This document shows positions 22,668 through 31,721 of a DNA stretch of 44,267 bases, one piece after another. This stretch comes from Elusimicrobiota bacterium (GTDB lineage: Bacteria > CG03 > SLGR01 > JAGXOG01). The stretch lies in the NCBI GenBank assembly GCA_027858455.1, contig JAQICQ010000027.1, positions 1-44,267 of the forward strand, written 5' to 3'. Numbering within the stretch: the stretch's first letter is position 1; every line of letters starts with the position of its first letter. The translations under genes were made by a program, and so were the position numbers. The notes under the pieces were generated by a model that searched no databases, was not told the origin of the DNA, and saw only the letters and a program-made list of their open reading frames with translations.

Positions 22668-23549
22668 ATGACAGAAAAAAAACTTAAGTTTGCGTTACCT
22701 AAGGGCAGTCTACAAAAATCTACAATAGATATTTTTGCAAAGGCGGGAATTAGAATATCTATAGATGAGGAACGTTCGTATTATCCCTCGTCGGATGATT
22801 CAGACCTGGAACTTATGCTTATAAGGCCCCAGGAGATGCCGCGGTATATTGAGGACGGTGTTTTTGACGGAGGGCTTTGCGGCAGAGACTGGCTGATGGA
22901 AAACGGTGCCGACCTTGAAGAAGTTACGGAACTTGTATACGCTAAAAGCGGATTCCGGCCGGTTCGGTGGGTGCTGGCCGTTCCGGAAAATTCAGATATA
23001 AATTCAGTTGAGGATCTTGAAGGTAAAAAAGTTGCCACAGAGTTAGTTAATTATGTGACAAATTATCTTAAATCAAAAGATATCAATTGTGATGTAGAGT
23101 TTTCATGGGGAGCTACCGAGGTAAAGCCCGGGGTGCTTTGTGACGCAATAGTTGAGTTAACAGAAACCGGAACTTCTTTAAAGGCAAACAAACTGAGAAT
23201 AGTTAAAGAGCTTTTGACTTCCTCAACCCTTTTGATTGCAAATAAGGATTCCTATCGGGATCCCTGGAAGAAGAAAAAACTTGAAAATATAGCGCTTCTT
23301 CTGAATTCTGCTGTTGCTGCCGAATCAGTGGTGGGGTTAAAGATGAATATTGGTACTAGTAAAATAGATAAAGTTTTGGAAATTCTTCCGTCCGGCAAAA
23401 ATCCAACTATATCCTCTCTGACCCGGGAAGGCTGGTCGGCGCTTGAAGTAGTAATTGCTGAACAGCAGGTAAAAGAAATACTTCCTAAACTCAGCCGTAT
23501 AGGCGCAACGGATATAATAGAATATCCGTTAAACAAAATAGTTTATTAG
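22668..23549 (+). CDS. hisG: ATP phosphoribosyltransferase (long form)
   Basis: The 293-residue protein opens LKFALPKGSLQKSTIDIFAKAG and has the PRPP site region VELTETGTSLKANKLRIV; the C-terminal part (from about 215, KMNIG... to IGATDIIEYPLNKIVY) is the HisG_C regulatory domain of the long form, which does not need HisZ and is feedback inhibited by histidine. It catalyses the first step of histidine synthesis. No other his genes are near, so the pathway is scattered in this genome. It is 2 bp after the GNAT gene. Confidence 0.96.
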   Translation: MTEKKLKFALPKGSLQKSTIDIFAKAGIRISIDEERSYYPSSDDSDLELMLIRPQEMPRYIEDGVFDGGLCGRDWLMENGADLEEVTELVYAKSGFRPVRWVLAVPENSDINSVEDLEGKKVATELVNYVTNYLKSKDINCDVEFSWGATEVKPGVLCDAIVELTETGTSLKANKLRIVKELLTSSTLLIANKDSYRDPWKKKKLENIALLLNSAVAAESVVGLKMNIGTSKIDKVLEILPSGKNPTISSLTREGWSALEVVIAEQQVKEILPKLSRIGATDIIEYPLNKIVY

Positions 23550-23584
23550 TATGAAAATACGATTAAACAAAAGAGGTTATTAAT

Positions 23585-25009
23585 ATGAGAGTCAGATTTG
23601 CCCCTTCTCCTACAGGCTATCTTCATATAGGCGGAGTGCGTACAGCTTTATATAACTATCTTTTCAGCCACCATTCCGGGGGCAAGTTTATATTACGAAT
23701 TGAAGATACCGATTTAAAACGTTCCGAAGATGAATATACAAAAATTATTTTAGACGGATTGAAGTGGCTGGGTCTGGACTGGGACGAAGGGCCGTATTTC
23801 CAGAGTAAACGAATGGCTCTTTATAAAGAAGCGCTTAATTACCTTATAGAAAAAGACCGGGTTTATAAGTGTTACTGCACACCGGATGAATTAAGTCAAA
23901 GAAGAGAAGAAGCCCGCAAGCAGGGGTGCCCTCCCGGTTATGACGGCCGATGCCGTAAGCTTGATGAAAACAAAATTAAAGAATACAAAAATTCCGGGCG
24001 GAACTATGTATACAGGATTAAAACTCCGGATAAAGGCGCGGTATCATTTAAAGATATTGTAAAAGGGAAAATTGAGATAGATACCGGCATATTAAGCGAT
24101 TTTGTGCTCTTTAAGTCCGACGGTATGCCTACATACAATTTTGCCTGCGCTGTTGATGATTCTAACCTGGAGATTACCCATATTATAAGGGGAGACGATC
24201 ATGTTTCCAATACGCATAAACAGATACTTTTATACAGGGCACTGGATAAAGAGATACCGGAATTTGCTCATCTTCCTCAGGTGCACGGGACAGACGGCAA
24301 ACGTTTATCTAAGAGAACCGGAGCTGTTTCTCTTGACGAATACAGGGAAAAAGGATATCTTCCCGAGGCCCTGAGAAATTATCTTGTTTTGCTGGGGTGG
24401 TCAACGAAAGACTCTCAGCAGATATTTAAATGGGAAGAGCTTAAAAATAAGTTTAAGCTAACCCGATGCGGTAAATCCGCAGGAGTCTTTGACTTAGAAA
24501 AACTTAACTGGATGAACGGCAAATATATCCGCAGTCTTTCTTCTGCAGAGATTGCCCAAAGGGCTGCCGGATGGTTAAAAAAAGAAGGGCTCATAGAAGA
24601 TAAATCCAGAATACCCGATAAAGTTATTGAGGCAATTGAAGTTGAGAAAGATAAGATTAAATTGCTTTCTGAAATTCCGGAGCTGGTTGATTATATGATA
24701 AAAGATAATATAATATACCAGGAAAAAGCAGTTAAAAAACGCCTTAAAAAAGAAGGGGTAAGAGATATTCTTAAAAAGGTAATTGATATAATTGAGAATA
24801 TTGGCGATTTTAACGAAGAGAATCTTGAAAAAGCAATAAGGGCAATGTGTGAAGAGACTCATTTAGGCGCCGGGAAGATATTTCACCCGGTCAGAGTAGC
24901 GGTTTCGGGACGTATGAAAGGTCCTGGGGTTTTTGAGCTTTTAAGGGTAATAGGCAAACAAAAAACCATAGAAAGATTACAATACGCTCTCGATAAATAT
25001 GTTGATTAA
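23585..25009 (+). CDS. gltX: Glutamyl-tRNA synthetase
   Basis: The 474-residue protein has the class I HIGH-type motif in APSPTGYLHIGG (residues 7-17) and the KMSKS-type motif KRLSKRTG at about 239-246, with RxEDTDxxRS and the discriminating GxPTYNFACAVDD. The C-terminal anticodon-binding domain is complete. It charges tRNA-Glu, and in many bacteria also tRNA-Gln (then corrected by GatCAB). A tRNA-Gln gene lies 414 bp downstream on the same strand with one gene between; no glnS or gat genes are in this window, so which route is used cannot be told. Confidence 0.97.
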   Translation: MRVRFAPSPTGYLHIGGVRTALYNYLFSHHSGGKFILRIEDTDLKRSEDEYTKIILDGLKWLGLDWDEGPYFQSKRMALYKEALNYLIEKDRVYKCYCTPDELSQRREEARKQGCPPGYDGRCRKLDENKIKEYKNSGRNYVYRIKTPDKGAVSFKDIVKGKIEIDTGILSDFVLFKSDGMPTYNFACAVDDSNLEITHIIRGDDHVSNTHKQILLYRALDKEIPEFAHLPQVHGTDGKRLSKRTGAVSLDEYREKGYLPEALRNYLVLLGWSTKDSQQIFKWEELKNKFKLTRCGKSAGVFDLEKLNWMNGKYIRSLSSAEIAQRAAGWLKKEGLIEDKSRIPDKVIEAIEVEKDKIKLLSEIPELVDYMIKDNIIYQEKAVKKRLKKEGVRDILKKVIDIIENIGDFNEENLEKAIRAMCEETHLGAGKIFHPVRVAVSGRMKGPGVFELLRVIGKQKTIERLQYALDKYVD

Positions 25010-25032
25010 TAGTTTATTTAGGAGGTTTAATA

Positions 25033-25416
25033 ATGAATGAAAATATAGATAACAAGCAGGTGGATGAAAATTTTTTTAATATAGTTATATCGCTTTCTCA
25101 GTCCGCTTTAGTGGGGATGGGCAAGATAAGCAATCCGCAGACAGGCAAAGTTGAAAAGAATATGGATCTGGTAAGAGTAAATATAGATATACTCCAGATG
25201 CTTAAAGAAAAGACAAAGGGGAACCTTGCTAAGAAAGAAAAAGAGATTTTAACAGACACTTTAACCAATCTGCAGCTCACCTTTGTAGATGAACAGAAAA
25301 AAGATTCTAATGAATCCAATAAAAAAGAAGAGAATAAGGATTTGAAAGAAACTAAAAAACCCACTAAAAAAGAAGATAGTAAAGATTCAAAAAAATCAGG
25401 AAAAAAAGATAAATAA
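25033..25416 (+). CDS. DUF1844 protein with lysine-rich tail
   Basis: The 127-residue protein has an AGGAGG site at about 25020-25026 ahead of its ATG. Residues 12 to 90 carry the DUF1844 pattern: ENFFNIVISLSQSALVGMG, a short NPQTGKVEKNMDLVRVNIDIL segment and KTKGNLAKKEKEILTDTLTNLQL. The family is small, helical, of unknown function and common beside translation genes. The last 37 residues are Lys/Glu/Ser/Asp-rich and probably disordered, a feature shared with several other proteins here. Confidence 0.9.
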   Translation: MNENIDNKQVDENFFNIVISLSQSALVGMGKISNPQTGKVEKNMDLVRVNIDILQMLKEKTKGNLAKKEKEILTDTLTNLQLTFVDEQKKDSNESNKKEENKDLKETKKPTKKEDSKDSKKSGKKDK

Positions 25417-25422
25417 ATTTAA

Positions 25423-25497
25423 TTGCCGGGTCGTCTAATGGCAGGACGGCGGCTTCTGGAGCCGTTTGTGGGGGTTCGAGTCCTCCCCCGGCAGCCA
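25423..25497 (+). tRNA. tRNA-Gln (anticodon CUG)
   Basis: A complete cloverleaf of 75 bases with encoded CCA. Acceptor TGCCGGG pairs with CCCGGCA, discriminator G; the anticodon stem GCGGC/GCCGT encloses loop TTCTGGA with anticodon CTG; the T arm has TTCGAGT. The U1-A72 first pair is a normal tRNA-Gln identity element. It starts 6 bp after the DUF1844 gene and is probably read from the same transcript. The next 110 bases to 25607 are AT-rich with a run of eight T residues around 25538 but no clear hairpin. Confidence 0.95.
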
Positions 25498-25607
25498 CTT
25501 TATATAATATAGAGGAAGGGAAGAGGGTTTTTGGGTTTTTTTTAAATTTTAGGTGGCCTACTTTTGTATTATAACCAATATTCACATCGTATTAGGTTTT
25601 AAGTACC

Positions 25608-26699
25608 TTAGTTTATTTTATAGAAGAGAGTATCTTCTTTATGGATTACAGAGAGTATTCTCATCGAGGTAAGTTCTGATAATATATTTTTTACTTCTTT
25701 TAAAGGAACGCTGGTTTTGTTAGATATATTTTGCGCAGAAAATTTGTTAACTCCGGAGGAGTTTTTAGAGAAGTTTTTATATATACAGGACAGGATTAAT
25801 ATTATGTGCCGTTCTCTGTCTGTAATGTTGTTGTTTTTAAGTTTTTCCTTTCTTTCAATAGATTTATAATTTTGTATCGCAAAAGATATTTCTGTCCCGG
25901 CCAGTATAATCAGCCAACTTATATATATCCAGATAAAGGCAAGTACAATTTGGGAAAATCCGCCATATATAATATTAATTTTAGCTATGCTCCGGGACCA
26001 ATAAATATAAGTTCTTTGAGCCAGATGCCAGAGAATTGTAGTTGACGCTGCGCCCGAAGCCGCTGCTTTAAGCTTCACTTTTACATTAGGAAAATAAAGA
26101 TATATAAGGGTAAAGCCTGTGAAAGTTATTATATACGGCAGTATATTCCAGCTGAAGGGAATTGTTTTTTTTATAAAAGAAAGAGCCGCCGAAAGGCCTA
26201 CGGTGGCAATTAGCGGAATTATAAATATTCCCAGGAGATAATAAGTCAGCTTTTTGAAAAGATGTCTTTTTTCCTGTATATTCCATATGTCGCCAAAAGA
26301 TTTTTCTATATTATTTAAAAGGACAACAGAGGTTAAAAAGAGAGTAAGAGCGCCGAAGATACCTAAAGCGCTTACGTCGGTAGAATTAACATAGCTGATT
26401 ACTGTTTCGGTAACTTCGGGATTAAGAAGAATCTTGTTTAAAAGAGAGGCCGCATATATATTCTGGACTCCGGAGCGTTTTAATACAGCAAATACCACAG
26501 CAGAGAGCGGCACCAAGGCCAAAAGTGTGTAATAGGTAAGAGATGATGCCCGCACCACACAACGGTCATTAAAAAAATCCCGTACGATTATCATGCTGAT
26601 TTTAACAATTCTGACAAGCCGGGATTTTAAGGGGGGCAGATCCTCCTCATTTAATTTTTGTATCTTGTCCGATAAAAAAAATGTTAATTGTTTGAACAT
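25608..26699 (-). CDS. YihY/BrkB-family membrane protein with C-terminal winged helix
   Basis: The only leftward gene (363 residues). Six membrane helices carry the YihY/BrkB marks: DRCVVRASSLTYYTLLALVPL, the FGDIWNIQEKR loop and YGGFSQIVLAFIWIYISWLIILAGTEISFA. The family was once misnamed ribonuclease BN; its real role is unclear (envelope or transport). From about residue 290 a winged-helix-like domain is added (SAQNISNKTSVPLKEVKNILSELTSMRIL), seen in a subset of the family. The start ATG has no Shine-Dalgarno sequence and lies six bases from a -10 box. Confidence 0.93.
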   Translation of the reverse strand: MFKQLTFFLSDKIQKLNEEDLPPLKSRLVRIVKISMIIVRDFFNDRCVVRASSLTYYTLLALVPLSAVVFAVLKRSGVQNIYAASLLNKILLNPEVTETVISYVNSTDVSALGIFGALTLFLTSVVLLNNIEKSFGDIWNIQEKRHLFKKLTYYLLGIFIIPLIATVGLSAALSFIKKTIPFSWNILPYIITFTGFTLIYLYFPNVKVKLKAAASGAASTTILWHLAQRTYIYWSRSIAKINIIYGGFSQIVLAFIWIYISWLIILAGTEISFAIQNYKSIERKEKLKNNNITDRERHIILILSCIYKNFSKNSSGVNKFSAQNISNKTSVPLKEVKNILSELTSMRILSVIHKEDTLFYKIN

Positions 26700-26705
26700 A
26701 AATAA

Positions 26706-26734
26706 ATGATAACTTTTTAAGAGTTTTACTTCAA
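26706..26734 (-). promoter_or_regulatory. Promoter for the YihY/BrkB gene, predicted leaderless
   Basis: On the minus strand TTGAAG (26734-26729) and TATCAT (26711-26706) are 17 bases apart. The -10 box ends six bases before the ATG at 26699, so transcription would start at or next to the start codon. No ribosome binding site is present. The rest of the 111-bp divergent gap to the permease at 26811 is AT-rich; I see no convincing promoter on the plus strand. Confidence 0.55.
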
Positions 26735-26810
26735 ATCAAGGATTTATATATTTTGTTTTTTTAAATTATTTTAGTAGTATTAGAGTAAACTTTAAAATAA
26801 AAAACAATTT

Positions 26811-28667
26811 ATGAATAAGAGAATCTTAACAAAAAAACTTAATCTGACCAATATCTTTGCAATAGCTTCCGGAGCCATGATAAGCTCGGGGCTCTTTATA
26901 CTTCCGGGGCTGGCATTTGCCAAGTCCGGCCCGGCGGTGGTTCTTGCTTATTTTATAGCCGCTGTACTTGTAATTCCAGCGGTCTTAAGTATAGCGGAAC
27001 TGGTTACCGCCATGCCTAAAGCAGGAGGGGATTATTTCTTTATGGAAAGAAGTTTCGGCCCGGCGGTAGGAACTATAGGGGGATTGTCTTCTTGGTTTGC
27101 GCTTAGTTTTAAAAGCGCTTTTGCCCTTACCGGAATGAGTTTTTTCTCTCATCTCATTTTTCCTGATATTTCAATTTTCTATATAAAGCTTATAGCCGCC
27201 GGTTTATGTGTTTTCTTTACCCTCTTAAATATTTTCAGTGTTAAGGCTGCCGGCCGTTTTCAGGTTATTCTTGTGTTCTCGCTCCTCTCTCTTTTGTTTT
27301 TATATATCATGAAAGGTTTTGCTTATGTTGATGTACAGAGGTTTCAGCCGTTTGCTCCCCATGGTTTAAATGCCGTTTTTATGACCGCAGGGCTCATATT
27401 TATATCATTCAGCGGTCTGACAAAAATTGCCGCCCTCGCCGAAGAAGCGGAAAATCCGGGAAGAAATATTCCAATGGGAATGTTTCTGTCGCTGGGTATA
27501 ATAGGAGCCTTTTATATACTGACAGTATTTGTAACCGTAGGTGTTTTAGACGCGTCTGTTTTATCCGGGTCTGAGACCCCTATCTCTTTGGGGGCGGAAG
27601 TTATTATGGGCACTCCGGGAATCATACTCCTTTCTGTAGCAGCTCTTTTTGCATTTATTAGCACCGCAAATGCCGGCATAATGTCTGCTTCCAGGCAGCC
27701 CATGGCGCTAAGCCGGGACAAATTGCTCCCCAGGTTTTTTTCTAAAGTAAATAAGAGATTTAACACTCCGCACTACGGAATAATTTTTACAGGCATATTT
27801 ATGGTAATGGTGGTATTGTTCTTAAACCTTGAGGGGCTGGTGAAAGCTGCATCCACGCTGACGATACTTATCTTTATGCTGGCAAATGTGGCGGTAATAA
27901 GTATGAGGGAGGGCAGGATATTGAATTATCAGCCTAAGTTTAAAACTCCGCTCTATCCATGGACCCAGATATTTGGGATAATAGGGAGCATAGTTATACT
28001 TATTTATGTGGGGCAAGCGGCTTTGCTGACTATAGGGTCGGTTGTCGTTATAGGCATTGCTGTATATTTTTTATACGGCAGGAAGAGATATGAGAAAGAA
28101 TTTGCCCTTATTCATCTCGTTGAGCGCATAATGGATAAAAGTTTTTCTAAAAATATTCTGGAATCGGAGTTAAAAGATATTATAAGAGAAAGAGATGATA
28201 TTACAAGAGACCGGTTTGATAAGATAATTGAAAGCAGCACAATAATTGATATAAAGGAAAGACTTAATTTAGAAGAGTTTCTGTCCCGAATGGCCGATAT
28301 TATATCTAAAGAGATGGATATTGAAAGGCAGAAGGCGTATGACGCCCTCCATGCCCGGGAGAAAGATACAAGCACAGCCATTTCCCCGTTTGTTGCTATT
28401 CCCCATATAGTTATAGACGGCAAAGAAAGATTTGAAATATTTATGGCCAGGGCAAAGAAAGGCATTGAATTTACTGACCAGGATAACATAAAAGCAGTAT
28501 TTATATTAATAGGCACCCCGGACGAGAGAAATTTTCATCTGAAAGCTCTTTCGGCAATAGCCCAGATAGTTCAGGCGGAAAATTTCAGGGATATATGGAT
28601 GAATGCTTTGAGAGAAAACAATCTGAGAGATATCATACTTTTAGGCAAGAGGGCGAGGCACAATTGA
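26811..28667 (+). CDS. APC-family amino acid permease fused to a PTS EIIA (type 2) domain
   Basis: The 618-residue protein starts with an APC-superfamily permease (about residues 1-430, eleven to twelve helices; IFAIASGAMISSGLFILPGLAF is the substrate-binding helix 1, and KIAALAEEAENPGRNIP a family loop). After a helical linker, residues about 470-615 form a PTS EIIA type-2 domain (mannitol/fructose/nitrogen class): ITRDRF...REKDTSTAISPFVAIPHIVI contains the phosphorylatable histidine H532, followed by KGIEFTDQDNIKAVFILIGTPDERNFHLKALSAIAQ. The permease would import an amino acid or organic cation; the EIIA part suggests control by PTS phosphorylation. No EI, HPr or sugar PTS genes are in this window. 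Confidence 0.92.
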   Translation: MNKRILTKKLNLTNIFAIASGAMISSGLFILPGLAFAKSGPAVVLAYFIAAVLVIPAVLSIAELVTAMPKAGGDYFFMERSFGPAVGTIGGLSSWFALSFKSAFALTGMSFFSHLIFPDISIFYIKLIAAGLCVFFTLLNIFSVKAAGRFQVILVFSLLSLLFLYIMKGFAYVDVQRFQPFAPHGLNAVFMTAGLIFISFSGLTKIAALAEEAENPGRNIPMGMFLSLGIIGAFYILTVFVTVGVLDASVLSGSETPISLGAEVIMGTPGIILLSVAALFAFISTANAGIMSASRQPMALSRDKLLPRFFSKVNKRFNTPHYGIIFTGIFMVMVVLFLNLEGLVKAASTLTILIFMLANVAVISMREGRILNYQPKFKTPLYPWTQIFGIIGSIVILIYVGQAALLTIGSVVVIGIAVYFLYGRKRYEKEFALIHLVERIMDKSFSKNILESELKDIIRERDDITRDRFDKIIESSTIIDIKERLNLEEFLSRMADIISKEMDIERQKAYDALHAREKDTSTAISPFVAIPHIVIDGKERFEIFMARAKKGIEFTDQDNIKAVFILIGTPDERNFHLKALSAIAQIVQAENFRDIWMNALRENNLRDIILLGKRARHN

Positions 28668-28692
28668 ATTTCTGCTCTCTTTTTTATATAAT
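28664..28692 (+). promoter_or_regulatory. Promoter for the glmU-prs-rplY-pth run
   Basis: TTGAAT at 28664-28669 and a perfect TATAAT at 28687-28692 with a 17-base spacer. The -35 box overlaps the stop codon of the permease. Predicted start near 28699, giving a leader of about 28 bases before glmU. Confidence 0.7.
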
Positions 28693-28726
28693 CAATACTT
28701 AAATATTTTAATTATAAATAACAGTT

Positions 28727-29461
28727 ATGAAATCACTTAAATTTGTCATATTAGCGGGGGGCCGCGGTGTTAGGATGAAATCGGATTTACCTAAACCTTT
28801 AAAGAAGTTAAAAGGAAAAACTATGCTTAAAAGAGTTGTAGGTGCCGCCGCCGATTTTTTTTCGGAGAGGGTTCCGGACAGCATTCAGGACAATATTATT
28901 GTCGTTGAATCCGACGACAGAGTTAAGAAAGCCGCCGAAGAACTCGGATGCATAACAGCCCGGCAGGAAAACCCGCTCGGGACGGCCGATGCATTAATAA
29001 AAGCGCTTCCTTTTGCGGAAGACGCAGATGATATTATCGTTGCCTGCGCAGATGTGCCTCTAATAAAAGGGCAGACATTTAAAGAACTTTACCGGATCCA
29101 TAAAGCAGATAAAAATTATATTACTCTCATAGTTTCAAAGGTTGATGACCCAAAGGGGTACGGCCGGGTTATAATCAAGGGGGGCGAAGTTGCAGAGATT
29201 GTAGAAGAAAAAGAAGCTTCGCATAAAGAACAGCAAATAGATATAATAAACGGCGGGATATACTGTATAAAAGCCAAAGGCCTGAAAGAGTATCTGCAAA
29301 AGATAAAAAGGTCTCCGGTTAAAGGTGAGTTTTATCTTACGGATTTAGTTAAAATAACCGCCGGTGACGGCAGAAGGAACGGTATTATAAAAACCGGCGA
29401 AAGAGAGATTAAAGGTATAAACCGGCCCGAGCAGTTAAAGGCTGCCGAAGAATTTATTTAA
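28727..29461 (+). CDS. glmU: GlmU-type UDP-GlcNAc pyrophosphorylase, uridyltransferase domain only
   Basis: The 244-residue protein has the nucleotidyltransferase fingerprint of GlmU: VILAGGRGVRMKSDLPKPL, QENPLGTADALIKAL, ACADVPLI, GRVI with IVEEKEAS and NGGIYCIK. It joins UTP and GlcNAc-1-phosphate. Bacterial GlmU is usually about 450 residues with a C-terminal left-handed beta-helix acetyltransferase; that half is absent, so the acetyl transfer must be done elsewhere or the substrate differs. The gene is directly before prs, as normal for glmU. Confidence 0.85.
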   Translation: MKSLKFVILAGGRGVRMKSDLPKPLKKLKGKTMLKRVVGAAADFFSERVPDSIQDNIIVVESDDRVKKAAEELGCITARQENPLGTADALIKALPFAEDADDIIVACADVPLIKGQTFKELYRIHKADKNYITLIVSKVDDPKGYGRVIIKGGEVAEIVEEKEASHKEQQIDIINGGIYCIKAKGLKEYLQKIKRSPVKGEFYLTDLVKITAGDGRRNGIIKTGEREIKGINRPEQLKAAEEFI

Positions 29462-29474
29462 AACGAGGGATTAA

Positions 29475-30416
29475 ATGAACAACAAAATGAAAATATTTTC
29501 AGGGACCTCAAATTTAAAACTTTCAAAGATGATTTGCAGTTATCTGGGGGTTGAGCTCAGCAAATCAAAAGTAAGCAGTTTTTCGGACGGTGAATGCCGG
29601 ATAAAGATACTTGAAAACGCCAGGGGAACCGATGTATTTATAATCCAGTCCACGGCGCCTCCTGTAAATCATAATATTATGGAGCTTCTTATTATGATAG
29701 ATGCCTTAAAGCGCGCTTCGGCAAAAAGGATAACAGCGGTGATACCATATTACGGTTATGCCAGGCAGGACAGAAAAGACAGCCCCCGGGTGCCGATTAC
29801 AGCAAAGCTGGTGGCTAATGTGCTTCAGGTGGCCGGAGAAGACAGGATACTTTCGGTTGATATACAATCCCAGCTGATTCAGGGATTTTTTGATTGTCCG
29901 CTGGATAATATTCTTGCATTGCCTGTTGTTATAGAATATCTTGAGAAAAATAAGATTAAAGATTTAACGGTGGTTGCGCCCGATACAGGCGGAGTGGAAA
30001 GAGCCCGGGAGCTTGCAAAGAGAATAGATGCCGATATTGTTGTAATAGACAAAAGGCGTCCCGAACCCAATGTAGCAAAGATATATAATGTAATCGGGGA
30101 TGTTAAGGGCAAAAATGCTGTTATAGTTGACGATATGGTTGATACGGCAGGTACTCTTGCCGAGATATCGCAAGCTCTTATGGAAAACGGGGCAAAAGGG
30201 GTTTACGGATTATGCACCCACGGAGTTCTTTCCGGTGACGCCGTAGAAAAAATCAGGAAGAGTTCCATTAAAGAGTTGATAACTACAGATACCATCCCGA
30301 TGGATGATAATAAAAATAAAGTTAATAAAATTAAAGTTCTGTCTATTGCGGAGCTTCTCGGAGAAGCAATAAAAAGAATTCATGAAGAGACTTCTGTAAG
30401 TGATTTGTTTGTATAG
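29475..30416 (+). CDS. prs: Ribose-phosphate pyrophosphokinase (PRPP synthetase)
   Basis: The 313-residue protein has the class I PRPP synthetase motifs: QSTAPPVNHNIMELLIMIDALKRASA, PYYGYARQDRK, the flexible KRR loop IDKRRPEPN and the PRPP loop VIVDDMVDTAGTL. It makes PRPP for nucleotides, histidine (hisG in this window) and salvage (hpt in this window). 14 bp after glmU and 31 bp before rplY. Confidence 0.98.
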   Translation: MNNKMKIFSGTSNLKLSKMICSYLGVELSKSKVSSFSDGECRIKILENARGTDVFIIQSTAPPVNHNIMELLIMIDALKRASAKRITAVIPYYGYARQDRKDSPRVPITAKLVANVLQVAGEDRILSVDIQSQLIQGFFDCPLDNILALPVVIEYLEKNKIKDLTVVAPDTGGVERARELAKRIDADIVVIDKRRPEPNVAKIYNVIGDVKGKNAVIVDDMVDTAGTLAEISQALMENGAKGVYGLCTHGVLSGDAVEKIRKSSIKELITTDTIPMDDNKNKVNKIKVLSIAELLGEAIKRIHEETSVSDLFV

Positions 30417-30447
30417 AAAATTTAAGAAATAGAAAAGAGAGGAAATA

Positions 30448-31164
30448 ATGGTTGATGAAGTAAAATTAGATGTACAGGAAAGAAAAGTATTTAAAAGAAG
30501 CCGTGTAAACGAACTCAGAGGGCAGGGAAGTATTCCCGCTGTTCTTTACGGTCCGGATATAGAAAATGTTTCTATATTCATAGATGAAAAGGAATTCAAA
30601 GAGGCTATATATACCGAACACGGCGAGAATGTTTTAATAAAAATAAAGGTAGGTAAATCAAAACCGGTCACCTCTATTATTAAAGAGATACAGGTTAATC
30701 CGGTATCAATGAAAATTATCCATGTCGACTTTGCTCAAATAAGTCTTACCGAAAAAATTGAAGTTAATGTACCTGTAGAAATTGAAGGTAAGGCTCCGGG
30801 AGTAGAAACTGAAGGCGGTGTTATTGACCAAATAGTAAGAGAAGTCAGGGTAAGCTGTCTTCCGACTAAGATACCGAATAAATTTATAATTGATGTTTCC
30901 GAGCTCAATCTTGGTGAAAGTATTACAATAGCCGGGATTAAGACAGTTGAAGGCGTTGAAATTCTTAAAGACGATGAAAGACTTGTTGTTCATGTGGTTG
31001 AGCCTACAGAAATTGAAGAGCCCGAAGAAGGCGAGGAAGAAATAGCCGAGCCCGAAGTTATAGGAGCAGAGAAACCTGAGGCAGCCGCAGAAGAAGCCGC
31101 CGAGCCTTCTAAGGAAGAGCCGGCAAAAGCGCCCGAAGATAAGGAAACCAAATCCGACGAATAA
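30448..31164 (+). CDS. rplY: 50S ribosomal protein L25 (Ctc form)
   Basis: The 238-residue protein has an L25 beta-barrel (NELRGQGSIPAVLYGP, residues about 14-29) followed by the TL5/Ctc second domain (VNVPVEIEGKAPGVETEGGVI). It binds 5S rRNA. From about residue 185 a tail rich in Glu, Pro and Ala is added. A GAGAGGA site precedes the ATG. Fits the conserved glmU-prs-rplY-pth order. Confidence 0.97.
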   Translation: MVDEVKLDVQERKVFKRSRVNELRGQGSIPAVLYGPDIENVSIFIDEKEFKEAIYTEHGENVLIKIKVGKSKPVTSIIKEIQVNPVSMKIIHVDFAQISLTEKIEVNVPVEIEGKAPGVETEGGVIDQIVREVRVSCLPTKIPNKFIIDVSELNLGESITIAGIKTVEGVEILKDDERLVVHVVEPTEIEEPEEGEEEIAEPEVIGAEKPEAAAEEAAEPSKEEPAKAPEDKETKSDE

Positions 31165-31179
31165 AGAGCAAAATTTTAT

Positions 31180-31719
31180 TTGGGTAAAAAAATAATTATA
31201 GGGCTGGGAAACCCCGGATTAAAATACAGAAAGACCAGGCATAATGCCGGCTTTTTGCTGGCTGACGCTTTAGCCGGCAGTTTTAAAAAAGATAAAAACT
31301 GCGCGGCGCTTGTTTCGGAGGACGAAAACTATATTGTAGCTAAACCCGAGACATATATGAATAAAAGCGGACTGGCTGTAAAAAAGATAGTTAAAAAGTA
31401 TAATGCCGATATAAAAGATATACTTATTGCGTATGACGACTTTAATCTTTCGCGGGGAAAATTAAGAATAAGACCCGGAGGTTCGGCCGGAGGTCATAAC
31501 GGGCTTCAGTCCGTGATTGATACTTTAGACACAAAGAGAATTCCGCGTTTGAGATTAGGTATAGGTGGTATAGCTCTCAGGAATAAGATAGAATATGTAC
31601 TTGAGCGGTTTGGTAACCGCGAGTTTAAAGAGATAAAGGATATGATTATTGAAGCAAAACGGTTAATTTATTATTATGTAAAGTACGGCATCGCCGATAC
31701 TATGAACAAATATAATTAA
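31180..31719 (+). CDS. pth: Peptidyl-tRNA hydrolase
   Basis: The 179-residue protein begins with IIIGLGNPGLKY and has the catalytic histidine in TRHNAGF (H21), ETYMNKSG and YDDFNLSRGKLRIRPGGS with GGHNGL. It frees tRNA from stalled peptidyl-tRNA. The start is TTG at 31180, which places the first strand correctly; there is no nearer ATG before it. Confidence 0.97.
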   Translation: MGKKIIIGLGNPGLKYRKTRHNAGFLLADALAGSFKKDKNCAALVSEDENYIVAKPETYMNKSGLAVKKIVKKYNADIKDILIAYDDFNLSRGKLRIRPGGSAGGHNGLQSVIDTLDTKRIPRLRLGIGGIALRNKIEYVLERFGNREFKEIKDMIIEAKRLIYYYVKYGIADTMNKYN

Positions 31720-31721
31720 AT

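Noticed and set aside
25498..25607. A terminator in the tRNA-Gln/yihY gap
   Set aside because: There is a run of T residues but no stem that I can draw ahead of it on either strand.
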